Positions 40,898-51,300 of a DNA stretch of 64,000 nucleotides are shown piece by piece. The DNA is from HKST-UBA178 sp965223815 (lineage in GTDB: Bacteria; Pseudomonadota; Gammaproteobacteria; Chromatiales; Chromatiaceae). The notes beneath the pieces are model-generated. The model did no database searches and was not told where the DNA came from. It saw only the letters and a program-made list of their open reading frames with translations. Every line of letters starts with the position of its first letter. The first letter of the stretch is position 1. The stretch is taken from positions 1,736,001-1,800,000 of the forward strand of contig OZ245019.1 in the NCBI GenBank assembly GCA_965223815.1, written 5' to 3'. The translations under genes and the position numbers were made by a program.

Positions 40898-40915
40898 CGC
40901 GACGATGGCGAACAA

Positions 40916-41848
40916 TTATTCCATTGCGGAGTAGTGTGTTTTAAGAATGTTAATCAGCAGGGAGGCCTGGGGGGAGAGGTATTTCCCTTTTCTCAGAACG
41001 ATCCCGTAGGTGCGCTTCGGAAAGTAGTCATCGAGTTGGAAGCGCAGCAGCCGTTCTCTTCCCGTGAGGCAGACATCAGTGACGATGGAGATTCCCATGC
41101 CCATTTCCACATACTTCTTGATCACCTCCCAGCCACCGGCTTCTAGACCGCTTCTGAAGGAGAGGTTGTGTTCACGGAAAACCGCTTCCACCGTACGCCA
41201 GGTGCTCAAACTCGGAGGCGGTAAAATCAGGCGATATGGTGAGATATCCACAAGACCGATTTTTTCGTTATTGGAAAGCGGGTGCCCTAAAGGAGTGATT
41301 AGCACAGGGGCGAAGGTCACCAATGGGTGATAATCAATATCGTCCGGTACTTCAGGCATCGCTCCTACCGCGAAGTCTGCTTCGTCTGCCCTCAATCTTG
41401 ATAGTCCGTCTCTTCCGCCGGTAACGTTTTGCAGCTTCACCCTAATGCCAGGATGGGTGTCTGAAAATTGCTTCAGTGGTTCAGGCAGCAGGTAGATGAT
41501 GGTCGACTCCCCGGCAGCGATATTGACTTCACCGGACTCCAATACACCCCGTTGGGCGGTGAACGTTTCGTGAAGCTTGTCCATGCCATCCACTAGGGGC
41601 AGCGCCAGCTTGAGCATGATTTCACCCTCTGGCGTCAAATTGATCTTCGGTCCCCGACGCTCGAACAGCGTAGTGTCCAGCTCCCGTTCCAAAGCCTGAA
41701 TCTGCAGCGAGACAGTCGGTTGGCTCAGAAAAAGCTGCTCCGCAGCTTCGCTGATACTGCCGGTGAGTGCCGCCTGGCAGAAGGCGCGCAGCTGTTTAAT
41801 ACGGATCTGTTTGTGCTTGAGTGGTGGTTGGGCGCCCATGGTGTACAT
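40916..41848 (-). CDS. LysR-family transcriptional regulator
   Basis: A 310-residue LysR regulator. The winged helix-turn-helix is at about 15-75 (FCQAALTGSISEAAEQLFLSQPTVSLQIQALERELDTTLFERR, shown here as separate motifs GSISEAAEQL and SQPTVSLQIQALE). The rest is the two-lobed periplasmic-binding-type effector domain (INIAAGESTIIYLLPEPLKQF onward). It resembles CysB/Cbl-like members, but the effector cannot be told. It ends 18 bases from the convergent ChaN-like gene. Starts at 41848 and 41839 are both possible. It is divergent from the small cysteine-rich protein gene, a possible target. Confidence 0.9.
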   Translation of the reverse strand: MYTMGAQPPLKHKQIRIKQLRAFCQAALTGSISEAAEQLFLSQPTVSLQIQALERELDTTLFERRGPKINLTPEGEIMLKLALPLVDGMDKLHETFTAQRGVLESGEVNIAAGESTIIYLLPEPLKQFSDTHPGIRVKLQNVTGGRDGLSRLRADEADFAVGAMPEVPDDIDYHPLVTFAPVLITPLGHPLSNNEKIGLVDISPYRLILPPPSLSTWRTVEAVFREHNLSFRSGLEAGGWEVIKKYVEMGMGISIVTDVCLTGRERLLRFQLDDYFPKRTYGIVLRKGKYLSPQASLLINILKTHYSAME

Positions 41849-42017
41849 CAGCCTAGTTTGGTTTGGTGTGTCGAGGCCAAAAATACCGGAATAATTCTAC
41901 ATATTTCGCAAGGTTTTCCGGGCCTCTCACGCTAGGACTACAATAGACACCTACCCGGGTGATTGCTATATTCCAGAATCAAGAATTAAATGCACCTGAC
42001 TTGAAAGGGACAAAAAA

Positions 42018-42212
42018 ATGGCAACATACGAGTGCAAGGTTTGCGGGATGAGTGTCAATGCCACTTGTGGGAAATGCGATGCACCACTGGAAAATGGCAT
42101 GCTAAAACTGGAAGGTGGCGCAGAAGTACAAATCTCGGAATGCCCTAATGGGCATGGAAAGATCAAGTCTCCGCAATGTTGCGGGCAGGACATGTCCTGT
42201 TCCATAGGCTGA
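42018..42212 (+). CDS. Eight-cysteine zinc-ribbon-like mini-protein
   Basis: A 64-residue protein with eight cysteines: C6-x2-C9, C17-x2-C20, C42, C54-C55 and C61. The first two CxxC knuckles would make a zinc ribbon or rubredoxin-like site (YECKVCG...CGKCDAP); the rest (SECPNGHG, CCGQDMSC) could form a second. GAAAGGGA stands nine bases before the ATG, so translation is well supported. I recall similar short proteins in sulfur-oxidising and other environmental bacteria, but no function. It is divergent from the LysR gene with a 169-base spacer. Confidence 0.75.
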   Translation: MATYECKVCGMSVNATCGKCDAPLENGMLKLEGGAEVQISECPNGHGKIKSPQCCGQDMSCSIG

Positions 42213-42296
42213 GCGGTAGAGGGTTTTAATCCGCCGCCAGCACAGGAGCGCCGTCAACCATCAAGGATGTGCTTTATACCCTTTGGCCACAGCAAC

Positions 42297-42332
42297 AAGG
42301 CCGGTTGCCTGGGATGGCAACCGGCCTTCTTT
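42297..42332 (+). terminator. Rho-independent terminator
   Basis: A 13-bp perfect stem AAGGCCGGTTGCC/GGCAACCGGCCTT around TGGGAT is followed by CTTTGC. It lies downstream of the cysteine-rich mini-protein gene. The T-run is short, but the stem is very strong. Confidence 0.75.
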
Positions 42333-42479
42333 GCATAGGGGCGCTACCGGTCGTGCTGTCTTTTAAGCAATTCCCGAGTCTTGGCTTACATTAGTCTGGA
42401 GACCCCGAAACTGGGCAGCTACGAGGGCGTGTGACGCTCGGCTAGATCAATTCTGGGTATTCAGAATAGGAAGGAGAAT

Positions 42480-42959
42480 ATGGTTAACGAAGGCGATACG
42501 ATTCCATCGGTTGAGATCATGGTGGTCACCGCTGCAGGCCATGAGACGGTTTTGGCGGACAAGCTGTTTGCCAACAAGAGAGTCGTCCTCTTTGGTTTGC
42601 CCGGAGCCTTTACGCCGACCTGTTCCAATGCGCACTTGCCAGGCTACGTGGTATTGGCAGATAAGATACTAGCCAAGGGTGTGGATATGATCGCCTGTGT
42701 GTCAGTGAACGATGTCCATGTAATGCGAGCCTGGGGCGAGCAACAGAACGCCGAGCAAATCACCTTGATCGCGGATGCCAGTGCAGCCCTCACCACAGCC
42801 ATGGGTTTGGGGGTGCATATCCCGATATTCGGAGGTGTGCGCTCTCAACGGTATGCCATGATCATTGACCGAGGCGTCGTGAACATGCTCAATCTGGAAG
42901 CGCCGGCGAAGTTTGAAGTAAGCGACGCCGAAACCATTCTTAATGCTTTAAGTGAATGA
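42480..42959 (+). CDS. Peroxiredoxin-5-type thiol peroxidase
   Basis: A 159-residue peroxiredoxin of the Prx5/AhpE-like group that reduces H2O2 and organic peroxides. The peroxidatic Cys48 sits in PGAFTPTCSNAHLPGY, the Prx5 signature. C73 (IACVSVND) is the conserved second cysteine of the group, not a classic resolving one. No glutaredoxin domain is fused. AAGGAGA lies directly upstream of the ATG. Single gene after a strong terminator, so an own promoter is likely; the reductant is not shown. Confidence 0.93.
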   Translation: MVNEGDTIPSVEIMVVTAAGHETVLADKLFANKRVVLFGLPGAFTPTCSNAHLPGYVVLADKILAKGVDMIACVSVNDVHVMRAWGEQQNAEQITLIADASAALTTAMGLGVHIPIFGGVRSQRYAMIIDRGVVNMLNLEAPAKFEVSDAETILNALSE

Positions 42960-43363
42960 GCCCGCATATTCCGATGGTGGAGAATATGAAGGCCGGTTTC
43001 CCTAGTGGCTCTATTGATTTTTGAGTTGAGAACGTCCACTCTAGCGGCTCGGGCCAGCCAAGCTAATAGAAATAAATCAGAGCATCATCGGTCCGTGATC
43101 TGGGTTTGTACGCGGGGGTAGTTTTTTACGCAGAAATCCGCTCATTGGCGCAGCATAGTCGATTTTAAACGGCCTGCCTTCAACGCACGTTGTAAGGGGG
43201 TTCGACGCGGAACACGCCCTGAATAGCCTAAGATATTACTCGCAACTCCAGATAGTTAGGGGCCTCGGGTCCGATTGTGCAGTGTTAAGTCCGGAACGGT
43301 CGCGGTTACAGCATCCCTGGAGGCTGGGGCAGAATACATAACAGTTTCATTGGAGTGAAGAAT
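42960..43363. other. Gene-free spacer upstream of pntA
   Basis: About 400 bases between the peroxiredoxin gene and pntA. All frames are broken and I recognise neither a protein remnant nor a known RNA. It presumably holds the pntAB promoter. The length is above average for this window. Confidence 0.4.
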
Positions 43364-44932
43364 ATGTCAATGAAGATAGGGGTACCCAAAGAAGTGCATG
43401 CGGAAGAATGCCGGGTGGCGGTTACGCCGGATACCGCCGGGCATTTGCAGAAACTGGGTTTCACAATCGCCATCGAGGCGGGTGCTGGGGAGAAGGCCCA
43501 TTTCAGCGATGAAGCATACCAAGAAGCGGGAGTTGAGGTAGTCGAGGATACCAAGGCGCTGTGGCGCGAATCCGACATCGTCATGAAGGTACGTGCTCCA
43601 GAGCCTCATCCCATACTCGGCGTCGATGAATGTGAGCTGCTGCGGGAGGGCGGTACGCTCATCAGTTTTATCTGGCCGGCACAGAACGAAGATTTGCTGG
43701 AAAGGCTCAAAGCACGAAAAGCCACCATAATGGCAATGGACAGTGTGCCCAGAATCTCCAGGGCCCAGAAGTTGGATGCGCTCAGTTCAATGGCCAATAT
43801 CGCCGGTTATCGCGCAGTGGTCGAGGCAGCCAATCACTTTGGGCGTTTCTTCACCGGTCAGATTACCGCTGCAGGCAAGATTCCTCCCGCCAAGATTATG
43901 ATCATAGGGGCGGGTGTGGCCGGTCTCTCCGCCATCGGTACAGCCGGATCCATGGGGGCGATTGTACGCGCCTTCGATACCCGCCCCGAAGTCAAGGAGC
44001 AGGTGGAGAGCATGGGTGCCGAATTCCTCGAGCTGGATTACGAAGAAGAGGATGGTGCCGGTGAAGGGGGTTACGCCAAGGTCATGAGCAAGGCCTTTAT
44101 CGAGGCGGAAATGAAGCTGTTCGCGGAGCAGGCGATGGAGGTCGATGTGATCATCACCACCGCGCTGATTCCTGGTAAACCCGCACCGGAGCTCATTACC
44201 TCGGGAATGGTGGAATCCATGCGCGACGGCAGTGTGATTGTGGACCTCGCCGCGGAGCAGGGGGGCAACTGCACCCTGACCGAACCGGGTAAGATTGTTG
44301 TCAAGCACGGCGTTACCCTAATCGGTTTGACCGATCTGCCGAGTCGTCTGCCGACCCAATCCAGTCAGCTCTATGGAACCAACCTGCGCCACCTGTTGAA
44401 CGATTTGACCCCGGAAAAGGATGGTCAGATCAATGTCAACATGGATGATGAGGTGATTCGTGGTGTTACCGTGGTGAAAGAGGGTGAGATTACCTGGCCA
44501 CCGCCAGCGCCCAAACTTTCTGCCGCGCCGAAGCAAGCGCCTGCGGCAGCTGTAACAGCGGTGGAGCCGGGGCCGGAAGAAAAGCGCCCAAGCGGCTATG
44601 CAACGGCTATTGCCATGGCTATTACGGGGGCTCTGCTACTGGCGGTTGGCTCTGTGTCTCCGCCCGCGTTTCTTGCCCATTTCACGGTATTCGTTCTCTC
44701 CTGTTTCATCGGATACATGGTGATCTGGAACGTAACACCGGCGCTACATACACCCCTGATGAGCGTCACCAATGCCATTTCGGGCATTATCGTTATCGGA
44801 GCATTACTGCAAGTTTCGGGAAGTTCCACGCTGGTGACGGTTCTGGCGGCGATTGCCATCCTCATCGCTACGATCAATATCGCGGGCGGCTTCCTCGTCA
44901 CCCAACGTATGCTGAAGATGTTCCAGAGATAG
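43364..44932 (+). CDS. pntA: NAD(P) transhydrogenase subunit alpha
   Basis: A 522-residue subunit of the proton-translocating transhydrogenase, which uses the proton gradient to make NADPH from NADH. The NAD-binding domain I covers about 1-375, with VPKEVHAEECRVAVTPD, MIIGAGVAGLSAIGTAGSMGA and GLTDLPSRLPTQSS. A proline/alanine linker follows (about 385-415), then four membrane helices to the end. ATG 43364 has GGAG eight bases upstream and is preferred to the GTG at 43355. The single-alpha form with fused membrane part is the E. coli type. Forms an operon with pntB. Confidence 0.96.
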   Translation: MSMKIGVPKEVHAEECRVAVTPDTAGHLQKLGFTIAIEAGAGEKAHFSDEAYQEAGVEVVEDTKALWRESDIVMKVRAPEPHPILGVDECELLREGGTLISFIWPAQNEDLLERLKARKATIMAMDSVPRISRAQKLDALSSMANIAGYRAVVEAANHFGRFFTGQITAAGKIPPAKIMIIGAGVAGLSAIGTAGSMGAIVRAFDTRPEVKEQVESMGAEFLELDYEEEDGAGEGGYAKVMSKAFIEAEMKLFAEQAMEVDVIITTALIPGKPAPELITSGMVESMRDGSVIVDLAAEQGGNCTLTEPGKIVVKHGVTLIGLTDLPSRLPTQSSQLYGTNLRHLLNDLTPEKDGQINVNMDDEVIRGVTVVKEGEITWPPPAPKLSAAPKQAPAAAVTAVEPGPEEKRPSGYATAIAMAITGALLLAVGSVSPPAFLAHFTVFVLSCFIGYMVIWNVTPALHTPLMSVTNAISGIIVIGALLQVSGSSTLVTVLAAIAILIATINIAGGFLVTQRMLKMFQR

Positions 44933-44944
44933 GAGCCCGGGAAA

Positions 44945-46339
44945 ATGACTGAAGGAATGATAACCGTTGCGTATATCGCATCCAGTGTGCTGTTTATTCT
45001 CGCCCTCGGCGGACTGAGTCATCAGGAGAGCTCCAGGCGGGGCAATATCTACGGCATGGTGGGTATGTTTATCGCCATCGTCGCTACGATATTGGCAAGC
45101 CAGGTCACCGGCTATCTGACTATCGCCATCTGTATGGCGGTAGGCGGTACTATCGGTTTTATTCTCGCCAAACGGGTAGAGATGACGGCGATGCCGGAGT
45201 TGGTGGCCATGCTGCACAGCTTTGTGGGCTTGGCGGCGGTATTGGTCGGATTTGCCAGCTACCTGGATCCCAGTGCCCATTTCGAGGGTGTGGAACGCAC
45301 CATTCACGAGATTGAGATCTACCTGGGGGTACTCATCGGCGCAGTAACTTTCACCGGATCGGTGATCGCCTTTGGGAAGTTGCGGGGAATAGTCACCAGC
45401 AAGCCCATGTTGCTTCCGGCGAGGCATTTTATCAATCTGGGACTCTTGCTAATCAGCATATGGATGGGTTACTACTTTGTCGGGGCGGCCTCCACGGGGG
45501 CTGGTATGTGGCCACTATTAATCATGACCCTGGTAGCCCTGATATTTGGCGTGCACATGGTGATGGCCATTGGCGGTGCCGATATGCCCGTGGTCATCTC
45601 CATGCTCAACAGCTACTCGGGTTGGGCTGCGGCGGCTACTGGGTTTATGCTTAGCAACGATTTGTTGATCGTTACCGGAGCGCTGGTGGGCAGCAGTGGC
45701 GCTATCCTCAGTTACATCATGTGCCGTGCCATGAATCGCCGTTTTCTGGCGGTTATCGCAGGCGGGTTCGGTACCTCCGGGGGTACTGCGGCCGCCGGTG
45801 ACGGCGAGGAGCAGGGAGAGGTTGTACCCGTCTCAGCGGAAGAAACCGCGGAGTTGCTAAAGAACGCCAAGGAGGTGATCATCGTGCCCGGATACGGAAT
45901 GGCGGTAGCCCAGGCACAGTATCCTATTTACGAAATCACCAAAAAACTGCGGGACGTGGGAGTGAACGTACGTTTTGCGATTCACCCGGTAGCTGGGCGC
46001 ATGCCGGGCCACATGAACGTGCTTTTGGCCGAGGCGAAGGTACCCTACGATATCGTCCTCGAGATGGATGAGCTAAACGATGACTTTCCTGAAACCGACG
46101 TCACACTGGTTATCGGTGCCAACGATATCGTTAACCCTGAGGCACAGGACAATCCTGACAGCCCGATCGCCGGTATGCCGGTACTGGAAGTTTGGAAGTC
46201 AAATACCGTAGTCGTTATGAAACGCAGTATGGCAACTGGCTACGCAGGGGTGCAGAATCCCCTGTTTTTCAAAGAGAACAGTCGCATGCTGTTCGGTGAT
46301 GCAAAAGCCAGCGTGGAGGCAATTCAGGGCGCCATCTAG
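44945..46339 (+). CDS. pntB: NAD(P) transhydrogenase subunit beta
   Basis: A 464-residue partner of PntA. The first ~265 residues form about eight to nine membrane helices that complete the proton channel. The C-terminal NADP-binding domain III includes VIIVPGYGMAVAQAQYPIYE, HPVAGRMPGHMNVLLAEA and VLVIGANDIVNPEAQ-like sequence (here TLVIGANDIVNPEAQD). AGGAGC precedes the ATG and the gene starts 12 bases after pntA. A strong terminator follows. Confidence 0.97.
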   Translation: MTEGMITVAYIASSVLFILALGGLSHQESSRRGNIYGMVGMFIAIVATILASQVTGYLTIAICMAVGGTIGFILAKRVEMTAMPELVAMLHSFVGLAAVLVGFASYLDPSAHFEGVERTIHEIEIYLGVLIGAVTFTGSVIAFGKLRGIVTSKPMLLPARHFINLGLLLISIWMGYYFVGAASTGAGMWPLLIMTLVALIFGVHMVMAIGGADMPVVISMLNSYSGWAAAATGFMLSNDLLIVTGALVGSSGAILSYIMCRAMNRRFLAVIAGGFGTSGGTAAAGDGEEQGEVVPVSAEETAELLKNAKEVIIVPGYGMAVAQAQYPIYEITKKLRDVGVNVRFAIHPVAGRMPGHMNVLLAEAKVPYDIVLEMDELNDDFPETDVTLVIGANDIVNPEAQDNPDSPIAGMPVLEVWKSNTVVVMKRSMATGYAGVQNPLFFKENSRMLFGDAKASVEAIQGAI

Positions 46340-46357
46340 GAGGTATTGTTTAATTCG

Positions 46358-46390
46358 AAAGGGGTGGCCGGCAGCGGCCACCCCTTTTTT
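46358..46390 (+). terminator. Strong rho-independent terminator after pntB
   Basis: The stem AGGGGTGGCCG/CGGCCACCCCT encloses a four-base loop and is followed by a run of T (46385-46390). It ends the pntAB operon. Confidence 0.93.
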
Positions 46391-46572
46391 CTGCCCTGAA
46401 GCTAAAATAGAACTTCCATCTTGGAACCAAAACAGAGCTCGCCGGAACTAATGGGTCATTTTCAATCGCCGCAATATTTTACGATTCGCAGCTTGGCAGG
46501 AGCATCATACCGTAATGCAGCATAAGCGACAGACAAGGCAGTTGGAACAAGCAACAGAATCCAGGAGGCAGG

Positions 46573-48246
46573 ATGTATCCGAATGAATTGGATCTAGGAG
46601 AGCTACGGCGCCAGATTGTTGGGATCGACGCATCGATTCGCACTCCCTACGGTGAAAAACTTATGGTGTATGCGGATTTCACCGCTTCAGGACGCTCGCT
46701 GCAGTTTATCGAGGAGTATCTGATCTCGTTGCAGCGGTTATACGCTAACAGCCATACCGAGGACGATCTTAGCGGCAGATTTACCACCGAACTGTTGCAT
46801 CAAGCGGAGGAGATGATCAAAGCGGCGGTCAATGCCGGTCCCGATGGCAGGATCGTGGCTTGCGGTAGTGGTGCGACCGGAGCTATCGACAGAATGCAAC
46901 AAATTGTCGGTGTCAAACTGCCGGCATCCACCCGTTCCATGCTGGATAGCCTGCTCGGTGGATTTCTGGGAGCGGAGCGTCTGGAGGCGCTGCGTGACTA
47001 TATTCGGAAACACCAGCCCGTGGTCTTTGTCGGCCCATATGAGCACCACTCCAACGAGATCTCATGGCGCGAGAGCTTAGCCAAGGTGGTCGAGGTCAAA
47101 ATGGATCACGAAGGGGGCATAGATCTGGCACACCTGGAGCAGCTGCTGGTGGATCCGCAGTACCAGGGTAGGTTGCGAATCGGGTCGTTTTCCGCTGCCT
47201 CAAACGTAACCGGAATGCGATCGCCCATACACGAGATCGCTAGTTTGCTGCACCAACATGATGCTTTGGCCTTCTTCGATTTCGCCGCATCCGCGCCCTA
47301 TGTACCCATAGACATGAATCCCGAAACCGAGGTTGGGGATGCGACCTTGGACGCCGTCTTTGTTTCCCCACACAAGTTTCTAGGCGGACCGGGATCCAGC
47401 GGTCTTCTGGTGTTCAATAAACGCTGCTACCACCCAGAGTTACCCCCCAGTATGGCAGGGGGTGGAACGGTGGAATATGTCGGGCCCGAGAATCACGATT
47501 TTATTGGTGATATCGAGGCCAGGGAGAAGGCAGGTACGCCTGGCATATTGCAGACGCTGAAAGCCGCTTTGGCCTTCGAGGTTAAGTCCGCTGTGGGTAT
47601 AGGGCGTATCGAAGCCCGAGAACGGAAATTGACCCGCTTGGCTATGGAACGCTGGGAGGCGCATCCAGGTATAGAGATTTTGGGAAATCCAGATCCGAAG
47701 CGGCGTATCGGCATCATCTCCTTCAATATCCGCGATCAGCGTGGCCAGTATCTTCACCCGCGCTTGGTCACCACACTCCTCAATGACCTGTTCGGCATCC
47801 AGACCCGCGCGGGTTGTTCCTGCGCGGGACCATACGGACACAAGTTGCTCGACATCGACCCGATAAAAGCAGAGGAGTATCGGTCATGGATAAGCCGTGG
47901 GTATCATGGTGTCAAGCCTGGCTGGTGCCGCATAGGTTTTCACTACGCCTTTGACGACCTGGAGGTGGACTATCTTCTCGAATGCGTCGAATTCGTCGCA
48001 GACCATGGACAGGCGTTCATGCATGAATACCGCTTTGATGCCCGTGAGGGTGGTTGGGCGCACAAGCGGTGGCAGGACGATCCGATTCGGCTGTCTCTGG
48101 ACGATGCTCTGAATCCTGCAGAACAAGTTCAGCCTCTAGCTATCGATCGGCGCCGGGAAATTTACCGGCAAAACCTCGCGCTGGCGCGGGAGTTCGCTAC
48201 CGGTCAATGCGCTGTTCCGGAGGTGTCTTCCCAGGAGCAAAGCTAG
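46573..48246 (+). CDS. Class V aminotransferase, cysteine-desulfurase-like
   Basis: A 557-residue PLP enzyme of aminotransferase class V. Seen: VYADFTASGRSLQFIEEYL near the N-terminus, EHHSNEISWRE (the His that stacks on PLP), FFDFAASAPY and the PLP lysine in SPHKFLGGPGSSG. RAGCSCAGPYGH carries a Cys pair where NifS/SufS enzymes have their persulfide loop. It is about 130 residues longer than NifS or SufS, with an extra C-terminal tail. Desulfurase or selenocysteine-lyase-like chemistry is plausible, but unproven for this long subfamily. CCAGGAGG precedes the ATG. It is not next to any Isc or Suf genes. Confidence 0.8.
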   Translation: MYPNELDLGELRRQIVGIDASIRTPYGEKLMVYADFTASGRSLQFIEEYLISLQRLYANSHTEDDLSGRFTTELLHQAEEMIKAAVNAGPDGRIVACGSGATGAIDRMQQIVGVKLPASTRSMLDSLLGGFLGAERLEALRDYIRKHQPVVFVGPYEHHSNEISWRESLAKVVEVKMDHEGGIDLAHLEQLLVDPQYQGRLRIGSFSAASNVTGMRSPIHEIASLLHQHDALAFFDFAASAPYVPIDMNPETEVGDATLDAVFVSPHKFLGGPGSSGLLVFNKRCYHPELPPSMAGGGTVEYVGPENHDFIGDIEAREKAGTPGILQTLKAALAFEVKSAVGIGRIEARERKLTRLAMERWEAHPGIEILGNPDPKRRIGIISFNIRDQRGQYLHPRLVTTLLNDLFGIQTRAGCSCAGPYGHKLLDIDPIKAEEYRSWISRGYHGVKPGWCRIGFHYAFDDLEVDYLLECVEFVADHGQAFMHEYRFDAREGGWAHKRWQDDPIRLSLDDALNPAEQVQPLAIDRRREIYRQNLALAREFATGQCAVPEVSSQEQS

Positions 48247-48331
48247 TCCGCGCATTTCCCAATAGGCAAGGCAGAGCCCGTAAAACAGCCTAGGTGCTCG
48301 GTATATCGTTGATAGAGAACACAGAGTCGAC

Positions 48332-51300
48332 ATGCATCCCAATAGATTTCCCGGTCCTGAGGAGGTTCAGGCCTGCATGCTGGCGGATCGCCGCAAGCTG
48401 CGGCAGCGGCTTCGTGGTCTGAAAAAACGGCAGGTAAAGGGCGCGCCCTACGATAAGGGTTTGGCAAGCCTGTGGCAGCAGGTCGCGGCATCCTCAAGAC
48501 TCGCCGAGCGCCGGCGTCAGAAGCTGCCGGTGCCGGGATTTCCCACCGACCTTCCCATTAGCGAGCGCTGGGAAGAGATTGCCGGGCTGATCAGCGCCCA
48601 TCAAGTCATCATCCTGTGCGGTGAGACCGGTTCCGGGAAATCCACACAACTCCCGAAAATCTGCGCAGCCATGGGGAGGGGGGTATTCGGCAAAATTGGC
48701 CATACTCAGCCTCGTCGTATTGCTGCCCGCAGCCTGGCAGCTCGGATATCCGAGGAGCTGGACCGTGAACTTGGGGAGGCAGTGGGTTACAAAGTGCGTT
48801 TCCACGATCGGGTTGGCCCAGAAACCCACATCAAGTTGATGACTGATGGAATACTACTCGCGGAAATCCAACGCAACCGGCGGCTGGAGGAATACGATAC
48901 CCTGATAATCGATGAAGCACATGAGCGTGGTCTCAATATCGATTTTCTGCTGGGATATCTCAAGGATCTGCTACCCAAGCGCCCCGATTTGAAGCTGATA
49001 ATCACCTCAGCCACCATCGATCCGGCGCGTTTTTCCAAGCACTTCCATAACGCCCCAGTGATCAATGTCTCGGGTCGCAGCTATCCGGTGGAGGTGCGGT
49101 ACCGGCCGGTCACAGATGTCGACGGGGGCGAGCGGGATGAGCCACTGCAACAAGGCATAGTAGACGCAGTGGACGAACTCGGTAGAACAGGCCGGGGCGA
49201 TATCCTGGTTTTTCTCAGTGGGGAGCGGGAGATTCGGGAGACCGCGGAATCTCTGCGCAAACACCGGCTGCAGCATACGGAGTTACTCCCCCTCTATTCC
49301 CGGCTGGGCAGGGCGGAACAGAATCGGATATTTAACCCTGCCGGACTGCGTCGGATCATCCTCGCTACCAATGTGGCGGAGACGTCGCTGACGGTACCGG
49401 GTATTCGCTATGTCATCGATGCCGGGTATGCGCGTATCAGTCGTTACAGCCACCGAAGCAAGATTCAGCGCCTGCCCGTGGAAAAGATCTCCCGTGCCAG
49501 CGCTGACCAGCGCAAAGGGCGTTGTGGTCGGGTGGCTGCCGGAATTTGCATTCGCCTGTATGAAGAGGAGGATTTTCAGAGCAGGGCGGAGTTTACCGAA
49601 CCGGAGATTCAACGTACAAATCTGGCGTCGGTGATTCTGCAAATGAAGGTGCTGGGTTTTGGTGAAGTCGAGCGTTTTCCCTTTCTGGATTGTCCGGATG
49701 CGCGCTTGATCAAGGATGGATATAGGGTGCTTGAAGAGATCGGTGCTGTAGATAGAGACAGAAAGATTAGCCGGTTGGGTAGAAAGCTGGCACAGCTCCC
49801 CATCGATCCCAGTGTCGGAAGTATGCTTTTGGTGGCAGCCCGGAGTCACTGCCTTAGAGAGGTGCTGGTAATCGCCGCAGCACTCAGTATCCAGGATCCA
49901 AGGGAACGTCCGCTGGAAAAGCAGCAGGCCGCGGATGAGGCGCACCACATGTTCATGGATGAGCAATCTGATTTTGTGGGATTGTTGAAACTCTGGGCAT
50001 TCGTGGGGGAGAAGCGGCGCCACCTCAGCCGCAATAAGTTCAAAACCCTCTGCAGAGAGAACTTTCTATCTTGGATTCGCATTCAAGAGTGGCACGATAT
50101 CCATCATCAACTGCGCGGTCAGATGCGCGAAATGGGGTATCGGGAAAACACGGTGGAGGCAGGTTATGAGGCAATCCATCGATCACTGCTAACCGGGCTG
50201 CTTAGCAACATCGGTTTCAAGAAAAGCGCCAAGGAACCGGAGTACCTGGGAAGCCGAAACGGCAGGTTTGTGATTTTTCCTGGCTCGGGATTGTTCAAGA
50301 AGCAGCCAAAATGGATTGCTGCGGCAGAAATTGTAGAGACCAGCCGTACCTATGCTCGCACCCTCGCCAGCATTCGTCCCGAGTGGGTGGAGGATGTTGC
50401 CTTACACCTGGTTCAGAGGAACTATTCGGAACCACATTGGGAAAAGGGCCGGGGTCAGGTGGCGGCGTACGAGCGGGTGTTGCTATTCGGTCTTACTCTT
50501 ATATTCAGGCGCAAGATCAACTACGGGCCGCTGGATCCCGTGCAGGCCCGGGAGATTTTTATCCGTTCGGCGCTGGTCGACGGCGATTTCCACACCCGTG
50601 CGCCCTTTTGGCGGCACAACCGGGAACTGATCGAGTATCTGGAACATATGGAGCATAAAACACGGCGCAGGGACTTGCTGGTGGATGAGTTTGTCATTTA
50701 TCAATATTACGATCGCCGTATTCCTGAAGGTATTTACAGTACTCCCGAATTTGAAAAGTGGTTGCGAAAGGCGACCAAGTCTCAGCCTAAACTGCTGCAC
50801 ATGCGTCTTGACGATCTGGCCCGGGACCATCTGCAGGTTGTCGCTGAGGAATACTACCCTGACCACTTGGCCGTCGGTGGAATGACATTGCCATTGAAAT
50901 ACAAATTCGAACCCGGGAGCGTGGCGGATGGGGTGACGCTGCGGGTTCCATTGAGCGCGCTCAACCAGGTTCCGGAAGCGCGATGTGAATGGCTGGTGCC
51001 GGGTATGCTGCTGGAGCGGATAACTGCAATGCTGCGTGGATTACCGAAATATCTTCGCAAGTCTTTTGTTCCGGTTCCCGAATATGCCGAGGCTTGTTTA
51101 CAGGCGATGGAGCCTTCGGACCGACCACTCACTCAAGCATTGGCTGAGCAGCTCAAGGAGATGACTGGGGTCTATATACCGGAGGATGCCTGGCAGGAGC
51201 AGGCTTTACCGAGCCATCTGCGAATGAATTTCCAGCTAATTGACGACAAGGGGCTCGAGATCGATAGCAGCCGGGACTTGGTACTGCTGCGGCAACGCTT

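Noticed and set aside
42960..43363. Riboswitch or small RNA upstream of pntA
   Set aside because: I looked for conserved stems and known motifs and found none that I could defend.
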